DNA from: Ovis canadensis
Lineage: Eukaryota > Chordata > Mammalia > Artiodactyla > Bovidae
DNA: 64,000 nucleotides
Reading direction: 5' to 3'
NCBI RefSeq assembly: GCF_042477335.2
Contig: NC_091255.1
Location: 24,158,501 to 24,222,500 of the forward strand
Notes under the pieces: generated by a model
The model's input: the letters and a program-made list of their open reading frames with translations, nothing else
What the model was told of the DNA's origin: nothing
Database searches by the model: none
Made by a program: the position numbers and the translations under genes
Shown here: one piece after another, positions 21,628-32,350 of the stretch
Numbering within the stretch: position 1 is the stretch's first letter
How the letters are laid out: every line of letters starts with the position of its first letter

Positions 21628-23163
21628 GGTATGAGTTTTTGATCCAGGTTTTTCACATAATTCTCCTTTGTGTTGGCACCCATATCCTTGGCAGTGTCAG
21701 GTGACATGCTGGAGGGTTTTATCTCAGGGATGACTCCTTAGATGCTAAAACCTGTCAGGCCCACCTGCTACAGGGGAGGGGTCCTCTCTGGGACAGGAAA
21801 TCAGAGGGGAGTAGTAGGGAGAGACCCTCTGGAGGTGGTCACTCTACTTGCCAACTGCCCTCCCCCCAGGAGAAGCTGGCCAGGCATCTGCCAAAGTAAC
21901 CACAGAAGTGTGAGCTGACATCTATTCAGGGAGCAGGATGTGGGATGTTACCAGCCCTCCCTGGGCCTGTCCCTGGTATACTAAGAGGAAGCTTTGGATT
22001 ACATAGTCTGGTTGGATCTTATCCCCTGAGTATAATGCCTCAAATTTGTCTGATGTCTGTCTGGTGAGGCAAAACTTAGACTGAGGGGATGGAGAAGAGG
22101 ATGTGGTGTGGGGGAGGGGTAAGATATGGTGGGAGTGTAGGGGAGCAGGATTTTTCTACTTACATGACAGCTTCCCAGGGACCCCAGCTGCTGGTGATGT
22201 GATTGCTCTTCAGCTTCTGCAAGGGAACCTTCTTAGGTTTCTTTAATCACAAGGAACCTGCTGTTTCTTACGGTTAAATGGGAAACAGCAGGTGACCAGG
22301 ACGTGGAGTGTGTCTAGAAATAAAGTCACAAATAAAAAGCGTTGGAGGAGATGCCAGGTTTTTCTCAGCTTGAATGCAGCAGGGGAAGGCGAGCACAGAG
22401 GTAGAAGTGGGTCTCATCCACCCCGGGTCCAGTGCTCCTGCCAACTGCCCTGAAGGCAGGATAAGGCCAGGAACACGTGCCTCAAGATTTTTGAGGTTGA
22501 TTCCGCCTGGAGGGGATGCATCATTGCTGATTGAGGAAGGTCGGTGTGATGGGACTCGGATATGGACCCCAACCTACAGGGTTTGGAAAGATTCATTGTA
22601 TTTAGACGCCAAGTCATGTCTGACTCTTTTGCCACCCCATGGACTATAACTCACCCAGCTTCTCTGTCCATGGGATTTCCCATGCAAGAATACTTGAGTG
22701 GGTTGCCATTTCCTTCTCCAGGGATTCTTCCCAGCCCATGGATCCTACCCGCATTCCTACATTCACAGGTGGATTCTTTACCGTCTGAGCCACCAGGGAA
22801 GCCCTTGGGAAGATTAGCTGGCATCAAAGAACAGGCCTTGGATTTGGAGTGGGCAGTGTAGGCTTTATTCTGGCTCTGCTGTGGCCTGGAGGTGGGAGGG
22901 GGCAGGTAGGATGCCTGCTGTCCCCAGCATGGGCTCTCACTTCTGTCTCCAGAATTAGAAGTTGAAACCTTGAGGGTCCCTGGTGCTCTGATGGGGTCAG
23001 AGGTGAAGGGCTTTGTCTTAGGCTTTCCTAGAAGATGAGAAACTGAGAAGTGAGAGAGGAAGGGAAGGGGGAAGAGATTGAGCTTACCCAGCTGAGTCAG
23101 CACCTGGCTGATGGAGGCATCTTCTGTGAGCCACAGACCCAGAGATGCTGCGGAGACCTTCCT
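21628..23163 (-). pseudogene. CCL13-like (MCP-family) chemokine pseudogene, three exons
   Basis: A decayed CC-chemokine gene read on the - strand. Exon 1 is 23163-23088, exactly 76 nt as in CCL8; it translates to a typical MCP signal peptide (KVSAASLGLWLTEDASISQV) with an intact GTAAG donor, but the start codon reads AGG. Exon 2 is 22313-22164, with acceptor CTAG and donor GTAAG kept. It encodes DTLHVLVTCCFPF, then extra sequence with an in-frame stop, then KKVPLQKLKSNHITSS, close to human CCL13 KKISLQRLKS. It is 150 nt against 118 in CCL8, a net frameshift, and the third cysteine is tryptophan. Exon 3 is 21708-21628: AKDMGANTKEN aligns with MCP exon 3, but its cysteine is lost, an internal deletion follows, and a SINE truncates the end. 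Intron lengths (774 and 455 bp) resemble those of CCL8 (802 and 404). It sits between CCL8 and CCL1, the CCL13 position. A CCL11-like origin cannot be excluded. Confidence 0.88.
22605..22803 (-). mobile_element. Bov-tA SINE in intron 1 of the chemokine pseudogene
   Basis: CAAGTCATGTCTGACTCTTT through GAGCCACCAGGGAAGCCC, reversed. Confidence 0.9.
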
Positions 23164-23255
23164 ATGGGAAGGGGCGGATGCCAACTTCACCTGGAAAGCT
23201 ATTGGTTTCTGATTCTGTCTGATTATGTCTCAGCCCCACGGTAGCTCTGGCTGCC

Positions 23256-23278
23256 CTGCCTGCCTATGTAGGTAGCAG
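23256..23278 (-). promoter_or_regulatory. Decayed TATA region of the CCL13-like pseudogene
   Basis: On the + strand this reads CTGCCTGCCTATGTAGG and then GTAGCAG. At the corresponding distance before CCL8 the sequence is CTGCCTGCCTTTTATAGGG and then AGCAG, which holds TATAAAAG on the - strand. The flanks match and the TATA core is destroyed, so the promoter has decayed with the coding exons. Confidence 0.6.
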
Positions 23279-23569
23279 AGAGGATAGGGTAGCAGGGATT
23301 GCAGAGGGATGTTTGCCTGGCCAGGGTTATGGTCAAGTCAAGATGGAAAGGGTGTTGAGACTGCTAAGCTGGAGACTGAGCTGCCAAATTGTTTTCCAGG
23401 AAATGCAAGATGGAAGTTGTGAAAGATGCAGCTGTTTCCCCCTTAGCTGCTCAGACCGCAGAAAGGAAAATGGACCACCAAAGTGCTGGCAGTCGCCCTA
23501 GGAAGTGACCCTAGGAGCTGCTGTCTCCAAATGAAACGGAAAACCATAGAAAATACCTCTGGTGCTAGG

Positions 23570-23705
23570 GACTTTCCTCTATTACGTATTTAGTCCTGAC
23601 AAGGTAAGCACCATTTATAGATGGGGACACTAAGGAGCAGAGAGCTTAAATAACTTGCCCAAAGTGTCATGGGGAGTAAGGGGTGAGGCTGGGAGAAACA
23701 GCTAT
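23570..23705 (-). repeat. MIR fragment
   Basis: TATAGATGGGGACACTAAGG and AATAACTTGCCCAAAGTGTC match reverse MIR. Confidence 0.7.
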
Positions 23706-23786
23706 AAGTTTACATATAATCACCAAGAGTTTCATGTTGCTGATGTCTTTTTCCAAGCTAAGTGCTAAGTAGAAGTCTCTTGTGCG

Positions 23787-23965
23787 TGCTCAGTTGCTCA
23801 GTCATATCTGACTTTTTGTGACCCCGTGGACTATAGCCTGCCAGGATCCTGTCAGTGGGATTTTCCAGGCAAGAGTACTAGAGTGGGTTGCCAGCAGGAG
23901 ATGTAGATTTGATCCCTGGGTTGGGAAGATCCCCTGGAGGAGAAAGTCTCATACTGGAGAAAAAT
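23787..23965. mobile_element. Rearranged Bov-tA SINE, two halves in opposite orientation
   Basis: 23787-23893 is the reversed Bov-A body, up to GAGTGGGTTGCC. 23894-23965 is the forward tRNA-like region (CAGGAGATGTAGATTTGATC, TTGGGAAGATCCCCTGGAGG). The halves abut with no spacer. Confidence 0.75.
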
Positions 23966-25652
23966 TAAAGCCAGCTCCTGGTGACTGGGCTCCTCTCATA
24001 ACATATAGGTGCTCCCTTCTCCTGCTCAGACCTAAAGGGATATGGTTTGAAAACCACTGATTTGTCTAGGTCCCTTGCTTTCAGGAAGGTTTGTTGATGG
24101 GAGAGGATGGGGAACAGAGCAAAGATGTTGGCTCCTTTCTCCTGAACCTAGCTCCCTCCTGCAAGGAGTCTGAGCTAGGAATTTGGGAGGTGGGTGAGTG
24201 GGTGGGGAGTACCAAAAGGCACGGTGGCAAGGAGGGAAGAGCTTGGACTCTGATGGAAACCCTAGCAAGTCTCTTGGCCTGAATATTTCTATCCCCATGC
24301 TCACTCCTGACTCCCAGATTTTGCTTACTTTTTGTACATGCTTGGAATAGTCTCCCGTCCAACCTCTGTTCTTGCAAGTCTTTCTACTCTAGCAAAACAA
24401 GCCCAGTGAGGGCAAAGGAAATAATGAAACAAAGATCTAAGATTAGCAGATGAAGGTGGTTCTTTGACAAGCCTATGACGAAGTTGAAACTCTCCTGAGG
24501 CTGATCAGGAGAAAAGGAAAAAACAAAGGCTCCAGTAGGGGCGGTCCCTCCAGAGTCCACAGATCCCAGGAAGAAAATAAGAACCTTCTGCCAATAACTT
24601 TAATTTAGATGAAGCGGATGGATTTCTTAAAATCTGACTTACCAAATTACAAGAAAAAAATTTTTAATTCTCAAACTATTTAAAAAGTTGAGTAATGAAA
24701 AATTTTCCACAAAACATCCTCCAGTTTCGGAAAGCTTTAACAACTCTTTCTCCAAGCAGTCCAAGAGTTACTAATTCCAGTCTTACACAATTGCTTCCAG
24801 AGAATATCAAACGTGTGCGCCCTTCAACTCATTCTGTGAGTCTCTGACATAAAAACTTGTCAGGAATTACATGAGAAAAGATTGCAAGCTTGTCCCGGCA
24901 GACACACATTCCGTTCTATGATTCCATCCTCTTCTCTGGCCCAGAAAGTCAACCTGTGTGGATCACATCAATGAGACTGCAGGTCTCCTGGCTTCAGATT
25001 GGGTTTGGACACGGGAGCCCTTCAGGGTGTTGGCGAGAGGGAGTCGTTAGGGTGAAGAACTGATTTCTCTGCCTTCCTGTACCCCTCCCTGCATGCAGCC
25101 CTCAATCAATGGTTTTCACTTTCTCTCCAGGTGACCCTCTCCACTCTCTTCATCCATGTTTGGGGGAACTACATTGTCCTTGTGCCTTAGCCTCCAGCGG
25201 TGGTCACCGTGCTGTTACTAGCCTCAAAGAACCAAGCAGCCTTATGGTTTCACCACCCTCAGCCAAACATTCAATTGCATTTTTATTATTAAACTCTCTT
25301 CAAATCATTTCAACATCAGTGTCGTCCACTTTTTCCTGACTGGCATAGTTTTGGGTACCAGGAGTGGCTCCTGGCAACAGACCATCCAAATAGGATTCTG
25401 GAACTGGGTTGCTCATATATTTTAGGAGTATAATAATGGTATCTGCTGGCATCATGATTACTTAAATTTTCACCAATAGTAGGATGGCAGATTGTGTTGT
25501 ATCAAGCCCTCCAGGTGATGCTTAATGGGCACTAAAATTCGAGAACCAGGCGATTACAGCATATCCCATGGCCATCCCTGATCTACAGCAAATAGATACT
25601 AGAGGGCTCTTAAGGACACTGCCCTCCTCTCATGGCCCCATCAAGGCATCTC
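23966..25652. other. Unassigned intergenic DNA
   Basis: No gene recognised. 24590-24900 is AT-rich and looks like a decayed repeat that I cannot place. 25100-25340 has an open frame with no recognisable domain. Confidence 0.35.
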
Positions 25653-26106
25653 TTAATCCGTGTAGTCAAAGCTCTGGTTTTTCCAGCGGTCACGTAAGGA
25701 TGTGAGAGGTGGACCATAAAGAAGACTGAGTGCCGAAGGATTGATGCTTTCGAACTGTGGTGCTGGAGAAGACTCCTGAGAGTCCTGTGGGCCGCAACAA
25801 GAACAAACCAGTCACTCCTAAAGGAAATCAACCCTGAATATCGATGGGAAGGACTGACGCTGAAGCTGAAGCTCCCATCCTTTGGCCACCTGATGTGAAG
25901 AGCCGACTCACTGGAAAAGACCCTGATGCTGGGAAAGAGTGAAGGCAAGAGAAGGGGGCAGCAGAGGATGAGATGGTTGGATGGCATCACTGACTCAATG
26001 GACATGAAATTGAGCCAACTCTGGAAGATGGTGAAGGACAGGGAAGCCTGGTGTGCTGCAATCCATAGGGTTGCAAAGAGGCAGACATGACTGAGCGACT
26101 GAACAG
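25653..26106 (+). mobile_element. BovB LINE 3' fragment
   Basis: GTTTTTCCAGCGGTCACGTA, CTGGAGAAGACTCCTGAGAG and GACATGACTGAGCGACTGAA are BovB 3' landmarks in order. Confidence 0.92.
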
Positions 26107-26549
26107 CAGAGGAATTGTCCTCTGGCCTTCTCATGGAGTGCAGTCAGGGATGGCTGGGTAGCTTGCACGTAATAGATACTTTTCGATAGCTCCACTTCCC
26201 TGAGCCTTTGGACACCTTCCTAATGTCCCAGGGAGTTCTGGCATTTCAACTTCATCAATTACAGGCTTCTTTTGAAGTCTAGATTCCAGTCAGCCAATCT
26301 AGCTAAATAGTCATCACTCCCAACTACTTGCGCTCATGCACTGAATTGTGAATTCTGGACAAGCACATTCATACCAATGAATTTGACAAACTGAGTCTTA
26401 TATGTTAATGTCCTCTTACAATTCAGTGCTCCACATGCCCCCCCAAACTTTCCTCCAAATTGAGTGAGTTGGGGGACTTTCATACCCTCCCAGCAGGGAC
26501 TCCTGTCTGTCCTTCCCTCTGTTTCAGGAACTATTATCTTATAAGAGAA

Positions 26550-26740
26550 TACGTTTAGGGACCTGGGGTCTGGAGTCAGCCAGACAGGGACTTAAATCCT
26601 GTATTCACTATTTACCTGTTATGTGGTTTGTAGCAAATTGTTTACCTCTCTGAGCCTCTAAGAGGAACTGGTTGCTAATTATTACGTCATTGTGCTGGTT
26701 CAAGAATCTAACAAATAACAAATGCATGTGCTAAGTCCAG
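26550..26740 (+). repeat. MIR fragment
   Basis: GGACCTGGGGTCTGGAGTCA and ACCTCTCTGAGCCTCTAAGA follow the MIR core. Confidence 0.6.
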
Positions 26741-27280
26741 CATCGATAATTTTTATTTAAAAAAATTTTAAATTTCCATTAAAGTATAGTTGATTTATAA
26801 TGTTATATACTTTCTGGTACACAGCAAAGTAATTCAGTTATACAGATATATAATTCATATAATATGAAAAAGAATATGTAATTATTTTTGTATTTTTTCC
26901 TATTATGGTTTATTTCAGGATGTGGAATATAGTTCCTTGTACTATATAGTAGGAGCTTGTGTTTATTTATTTTATATATAGTACTACTAATTCCACTACT
27001 AATTTACTAGTAATTCTTATCTACTAATTTCACACTCATCTCCCCCCATCTCTTTTCCCTTTTTGTAACAGTAAGCTTGTTTTCTGTGTCACTGAGTCTG
27101 TTTCTATTCCATAATTAAATTCATCTGCACCATATTTTTGATTCCATGTATGTGATAGCATATGGCACTTGTTTTTCTCTTTCTGAATCATTGCATTTAG
27201 TATGACAATCTCTAGGCACATCCGTGTTGCTGCAAATGGCATTGTTTTATTCTTTTTTATGGCTGAGTGATATTCCATTG

Positions 27281-27317
<37 letters not shown>

Positions 27318-27318
27318 A
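27281..27318 (+). repeat. TA/TG microsatellite
   Basis: Alternating TA followed by TG dinucleotides inside the L1 3' UTR. Confidence 0.85.
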
Positions 27319-27866
27319 TACTTACCACATCTTTATCCATTCATCTGTCGATGGCCATTTAGTTGCTTCCATGTCTTGGTGCTGAAAATAGCACTGCTAT
27401 GAACATTGGGGTGCATGTATCTTTTCAAATTGGGGTTTATTCCAGGTACATGACCAGGAGTGGGATTGCTGGATCATATGGCAACTCTATTTTTATTTCT
27501 TTAAGGAACCTCCATAGTGTTCACCATTGTGGCCACATAATTTACATATCCCCCAAGAGTGTAAGAAGGGCTCCCTTTTCTCCATACCCTCTTCAGTATT
27601 TGTTACTTGTGGACTTTTAAATGATGGCCATTCTGACCAGTGTGAGTTGATACCTCATTATAGCTTTGATTTGCTTTCTCTAATGATCAGTGATTTCGGT
27701 GTTGACCATCTGGTGATGTCCATGTGTAGAGTCTTCTCTTGTGTTGTTGGAAGAGGATGTTTGCTATGACCAGTGCGTTCTCTTGGCAAAACTCTATTAC
27801 CCTTTGCCCTGTTTCATTCCATATTCCAAGGCCAAATTTGCCTGTTACTCCGCATGTTTCTTCACT

Positions 27867-28613
27867 TCATACTTTTGCATTCCAGTCCCCTATAATGAAA
27901 AGGACATCTTTTGGGGGTGTTAGTTCTAAAAGGTCTTGTAGGTCTTCATAGAACCGTTCAACTTCAGCTTCTTCAGTGTTACTGGTTGGGGCATAGACTT
28001 GGATAACTGTGATATTGAATGGTTTGCCTTGGAAACAAACAGAGATCATTCTGTCATTTTTGAGATTGCATCCAAGTACTGCATTTCGGACTCTTTTGTT
28101 GACCACGATGGCTACTCCATTTCTTCTGAGGGATTCCTGCCCGCAGTAGTAGATATAATGGTCATCTGAGTTAAATTCACCCATTCCAGTCCATTTTAGT
28201 TCACTGATCCCTAGAATGTCGACATTCACTCTTGCCATCTCCTGTTTGACCACTTCCAATTTGCCTTGATTCATGGACCTAACATTCCAGGTTCCTATGC
28301 AATATTGCTCTTTACAGCATTGGACCTTGCTTCTATCACCAGTCACATCCACAACTGGGTATTGCTTTTGCTTTGGCTCCATCCCTTCATTCTTTCTGGA
28401 GTTATTTCTCCACTGATCTCTAGTAGCATATTGGGAACCTACTGACCTGGGGAGTTCCTCTTTCAGTATCCTATCATTTTGCCTTTTCATACTGTTCATG
28501 GGGTTCTCTAGGCAAGAATACTGAAGTGGTTTGCCATTCCCTTCTCCAGTGGACCACATTCTGTCAGACCTCTCCACCATGACCCGTCTGTCTTGGGTGG
28601 CCCCACAGGGCAT
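27867..28613 (-). pseudogene. BovB endonuclease domain, inverted part
   Basis: An open stretch of 248 codons with apurinic-endonuclease landmarks: CIGTWNVRSMNQGKLE, ILGISELKWTGMGEF, VIQVYAPTSNTEE and the catalytic FIIGDWNAKV. The start lies in the BovB leader. It is cut from the reverse transcriptase by the inversion, so no working BovB protein is made here. Confidence 0.85.
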
Positions 28614-28995
28614 GGCTTAGTTTCACTGAGTTAGACAAGGCTGTGGTCCATGTGATCAGGCTAGTTTTCTGTGAGTATGGTTTCAGTGTGTCTGCCCTCT
28701 GATGTCCTCTCGCAACACCTACTTGTCTTACTTGGGTTTCTCTTACCTTGGTCATGGGGTATCTCTTCATGGCTGCTCCAGCAAAGCGCAGCTGCTGCTC
28801 CTTACCTTGGACAAGGGGGATCTCCTCAGGGCCGCCCCTCCTGACCTTGAATATGGAGTAGCTCCTCTCGGCCCTCCTGTGCCCGCACAGCTGCCACTCC
28901 TTGGACCTGGGGTTGCTCCCCTCGGCTGCTGCCCCTGACCTCGGGCATGTGGTAGCTCCTCTCGCAGCCGCCTCTGACCTCAGGCATGGGGTCAA
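28564..28995 (-). pseudogene. BovB 5' region with short ORF1-like frame
   Basis: 143 codons rich in A, R and S (RSEAAARGATTCPRSGAAAE), made from the repeated CpG-rich units of the BovB 5' end. It overlaps the endonuclease frame. The function of this BovB region is not established. Confidence 0.5.
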
Positions 28996-29453
28996 AGATG
29001 GAGAAGCTCTATACAGTCAGCAAAAACAAGACTGGGAGCTGACTGTGGCTCAGATCATGAACCCCTTATTGCCAAATTTAGACTTAAATTGAAGAAAGTA
29101 GGGAAAACCATTCAAGTATGACCTAAATCAAATCCCTTATGATTATACAGTGGAAGTGAGAAGTAGACTAGATTTAAGGGCCTAGATCTGATAGATAGAG
29201 TGCCTGATGAACTATGGACAGAGGTTCATGACATTGTACAGGAGACAGGGATCAAGACCATCCCCAAGGAAAAAAAAATGCAAAATGGCTGTCTGAGAAG
29301 GCCTTACAAATAGCTGTGAAAAGAAAAGAAGCGAAAAGCAAAGGAGAAAAGGAAAGATAGAAGCATCTGAATGCAGAGTTCCAAAGAATAGCAAGGAGAG
29401 ATAAGAAAGCCTTCCTCATTGATCAATGCAAAGAAATAGAGGAAAAGAACAGA

Positions 29454-30374
29454 ATGGGAAAGACTAGAGATCTCTTCAAGAAAATTAGAGATACCAAGGG
29501 AAAATTGCATGCAAAGATGGGCTCGATAAAGGGCATAAATGGTATGGATCTAACAGAAGCAGAAGATATTAAGAAGAGATGGCAAGAATACACAGAAGAA
29601 CTGTACAAAAAAGATCTTCATGACCCAGATAATCACAATGGTGTGATCACTCACCTAGAGCCAGACATCCTGGAATGTGAAGCCAAGTGGGCCTTAGAAA
29701 GCATCACTACAAACAAAGTTAGTGGAGGTGATGGGATTCCAGTTAAGCTATTTCAAATCCTGAAGGATGATGCTGTGAAAGTGCTGCACTCAATATGCCA
29801 GCAAATTTGGAAAACTCAGCAGTGGTCACAGGACTGGAAAAGGTCAGTTTTCATTCCAATCCCAAAGAAAGGCAATGCCAAAGAATGCTCAAACTACCGC
29901 ACAATTGCACTCATCTCACACGCTAATAAAGTAATGCTCAAAATTCTCCAAGCCAGGCTTCAGCAGTACATGAACCATGAACTTCCAGATGTTCAAACTG
30001 GATTTAGAAAAGGCAGAGGAACCAGAGATCAAATTGCCAACATCCACTGGATCATTGAAATAGCAAGAGAGTTCCAGAAAAACATCTATTTCTGCTTTAT
30101 TGACTATGCCAAAGCCTTTGACTGTGTGGATCACAATACACTGTGGAAAATTCTGAGAGAGATGGGAATACCAGACCACCTGATCTGCCTCTTGAGAAAT
30201 CTGTATGGAGGTCAGGAAGCAGCAGTTAGAACTGGACATGGAACAATAGACTGGTTCCAAATAGAAAAAGAAGTACGTCAAGGCTGTATATTGTCACCCT
30301 GCTTATTTAACTTATATGCAGAGTACATCATGAGAAATGCCAGGCTGGAAGAAGCACAAGCTGGAATCAATTGA
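29454..30374 (+). pseudogene. BovB reverse-transcriptase domain
   Basis: 306 open codons with RTE-clade motifs: FIPIPKKGNAKECSNYRTIA, GFRKGRGTRDQIAN, FIDYAKAFDCVDH and VRQGCILSPCLFN. A small insertion after the EEAQAGI block shifts the frame before the catalytic YADD, which survives downstream in another frame (about 30403). The element is therefore inactive. Confidence 0.9.
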
Positions 30375-31470
30375 TTGCCAGGAGAAATATCAATAACCTC
30401 AGATATGCAGATGACACCACCCTTATGGCAGAAAGTGAAGAGGAACTAAAGAGCCTCTTGATGAAAGTGAAAGAGGAGAGTGAAAAAGTTTACCTAAAGC
30501 TCAACATTCAGTAAACTAATCATGGCATCTGGTCCCATCAGTTCATGGGAAATAGATGGGGAAACAGTGGAAACAGTGTCAGACTTTATTTTAGGGGGCT
30601 CCAAAATCACTGCAGATAGTGATTGCAGCCATGAAGTTAAAAGACGCTTACTCCTTGGAAGGAAAGTTACACCAACCTAGATAGCATATTCAAAAGCAGA
30701 GACACTACTTTGCTAACAAAGGTCTGTCTAGTCAAGGCTATGGTTTTTCCAGTAGTCATGTATGGATGTGAGAGTTGGACTGTGAAGAAAGCTGAGCGCC
30801 AAAGAACTGATGCTTTTGAACTGTGATGTTGGAGAAGCCTCTTGAGAGTCCCTTGGACTGCAAGGAGAGCCAACCAATCCATTCTAAAGGAGATCAGTCC
30901 TGGGTGTTCTTTGGAAGGACTGATGCTAAAGCTGAAATTCCAATACTTTGGCCACCTCACATGAGGAGTTGATTCATTGGAAAAGACCCTGATGCTGGGA
31001 GGGATTGGGGGCAGGAGGAGAAGGGGATGACCGAGGATGAGATGGCTGGATGGCATCACTGACTCCATGGACATGAGTTTGAGTGAACTCTGGGAGTTGG
31101 TGATGAACAGGGAGGCCTGGAGTGCTGCGATTCATGGGGTCGCAAAGAATTGGACACGACTGAGCGACTGAACTGAACTGAATGATTAGTGATGATGAGC
31201 ATCTTTTCTTGTGCCTATTTGGTCATTTGGATGTCCTCTTTGGAGGACACTAATTGGCATTCTCTGCCCCTCAGACTGGGTATCTTCAGAGAAAGGCAAG
31301 ATTACAGAGGAAAGGAACACTGACATTGTGACAGGGAAGAAGGAAGCCATTCACCACCCCTGAACACGATGCAAGTCGACTTGCCTCCCTTCTTTCTTCA
31401 CACCACCTTCTCTCCTATTTCTGTCTTGGCTTATAATATCCCATCCACCTACAACTTTCATCTTTCTTCT

Positions 31471-31781
31471 TCTTCTTCTTTTTTTTTTTTTTAATGAGCA
31501 ACGCTTTTATTTATCTTTGGCTGTGCTGGGCCTTCGTTGCCGCACGAGCTTGTCTCTAGCTGTAGTGAGTGGGGGCTGCCCTCGAGTTGTGGTGCACGCT
31601 TCTCATTGCAGTGGCTTCTCTTGTTGCAGAGCACAGGCTCTAGAGCAATTGGCTCAGTAGCTGTGGGGCTCAGGCTTAGCTGCTTCGGGGCATGTGGAAT
31701 CTTCCCGGACCAAGGATCGAACTCGTGTCTCTTGAATTAGCAGGTGGATTCTTTACCGCTGAGCCACCAGGTAAGCTCCCA
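31471..31781 (-). mobile_element. CHR-type tRNA-derived SINE, long form
   Basis: T-rich tail, then TTTGGCTGTGCTGGGCCTTC through GCTGAGCCACCAGGTAAGCT, reversed. Confidence 0.82.
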
Positions 31782-32350
31782 ACATTCGTATTTCTGTCTG
31801 ACCCATATAGAAATTATTTGAGGTCTGGCTTATGCTGTATCTGGCTTCACAGATTTCATAGGAGATCAAATCTTGCTCTGAGATGGATGGCTGATGACCT
31901 TCCAGGGTCAAACTCTCCTCCTTCTACTCTAGAAAACAGATTTCTTGTCATGTTCTTGACCAGCATATCGTCAAAATGAAATCTTACCAAGGATCCAGGG
32001 AGCCTAAAAAGACATAGTGGGAAGATCATCGTGTAATTGATCTTCCTAGCCAGACAGGGGTAAAGCAGGATTGTCATAGGCAAGCTGAGGTGTGGACTCT
32101 CCCTACCCACTGGGCTGTTAGCTTTAACCCATTGTTGCTTTGCTAATTGAGGTGCTTATATTGTTTAGTTTTTGCTGCCTTCTTTTTGGGAGAACTCCCA
32201 GGATAAACACTTGATGCCGTCCCTTCCCATGACTAAATAAAAAGCTTAGGCAGGAAAGACTTCATATTGGCACACTTTCATGCTGTGACCAATGAAAGGG
32301 AAATTTTTCTGTCCATAGGCTGGTGGACCCAAGTTTGGTTCAGTAACAAA
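31782..32350. other. Unassigned intergenic DNA
   Basis: No gene or repeat family recognised. Confidence 0.4.

Larger units (their letters stand above)
27695..31180. mobile_element. Near-complete BovB LINE with inverted 5' half
   Basis: The segment 27695 to about 28992 is BovB 5' sequence and endonuclease on the - strand. From about 28993 to 31180 the rest of BovB runs on the + strand to its GAACT-repeat 3' end. Only about 20-25 nt of BovB seem missing between the two inner ends. AATGATCAGTGAT (27682-27694) and AATGATTAGTGAT (31181-31193) flank it as a 13-bp target-site duplication with one mismatch. This is the structure expected from twin priming during reverse transcription. Confidence 0.88.
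26745..31250 (-). mobile_element. L1 3' fragment interrupted by a BovB insertion
   Basis: Reverse L1 3' end (CATTAAAGTATAGTTGATTT, GATTCCATGTATGTGATAGC, GTTGCTTCCATGTCTTGGTG) runs to about 27694. It resumes at 31181 with AATGATTAGTGATGATGAGC, which is the next L1 sequence, and fades by 31250. The 3.5 kb between is BovB. A TA/TG microsatellite sits at 27281-27318. Confidence 0.88.

Noticed and set aside
28470-28560. Bov-A-like wording considered as a separate SINE
   Set aside because: It is part of the BovB 5' region, continuous with the endonuclease frame.
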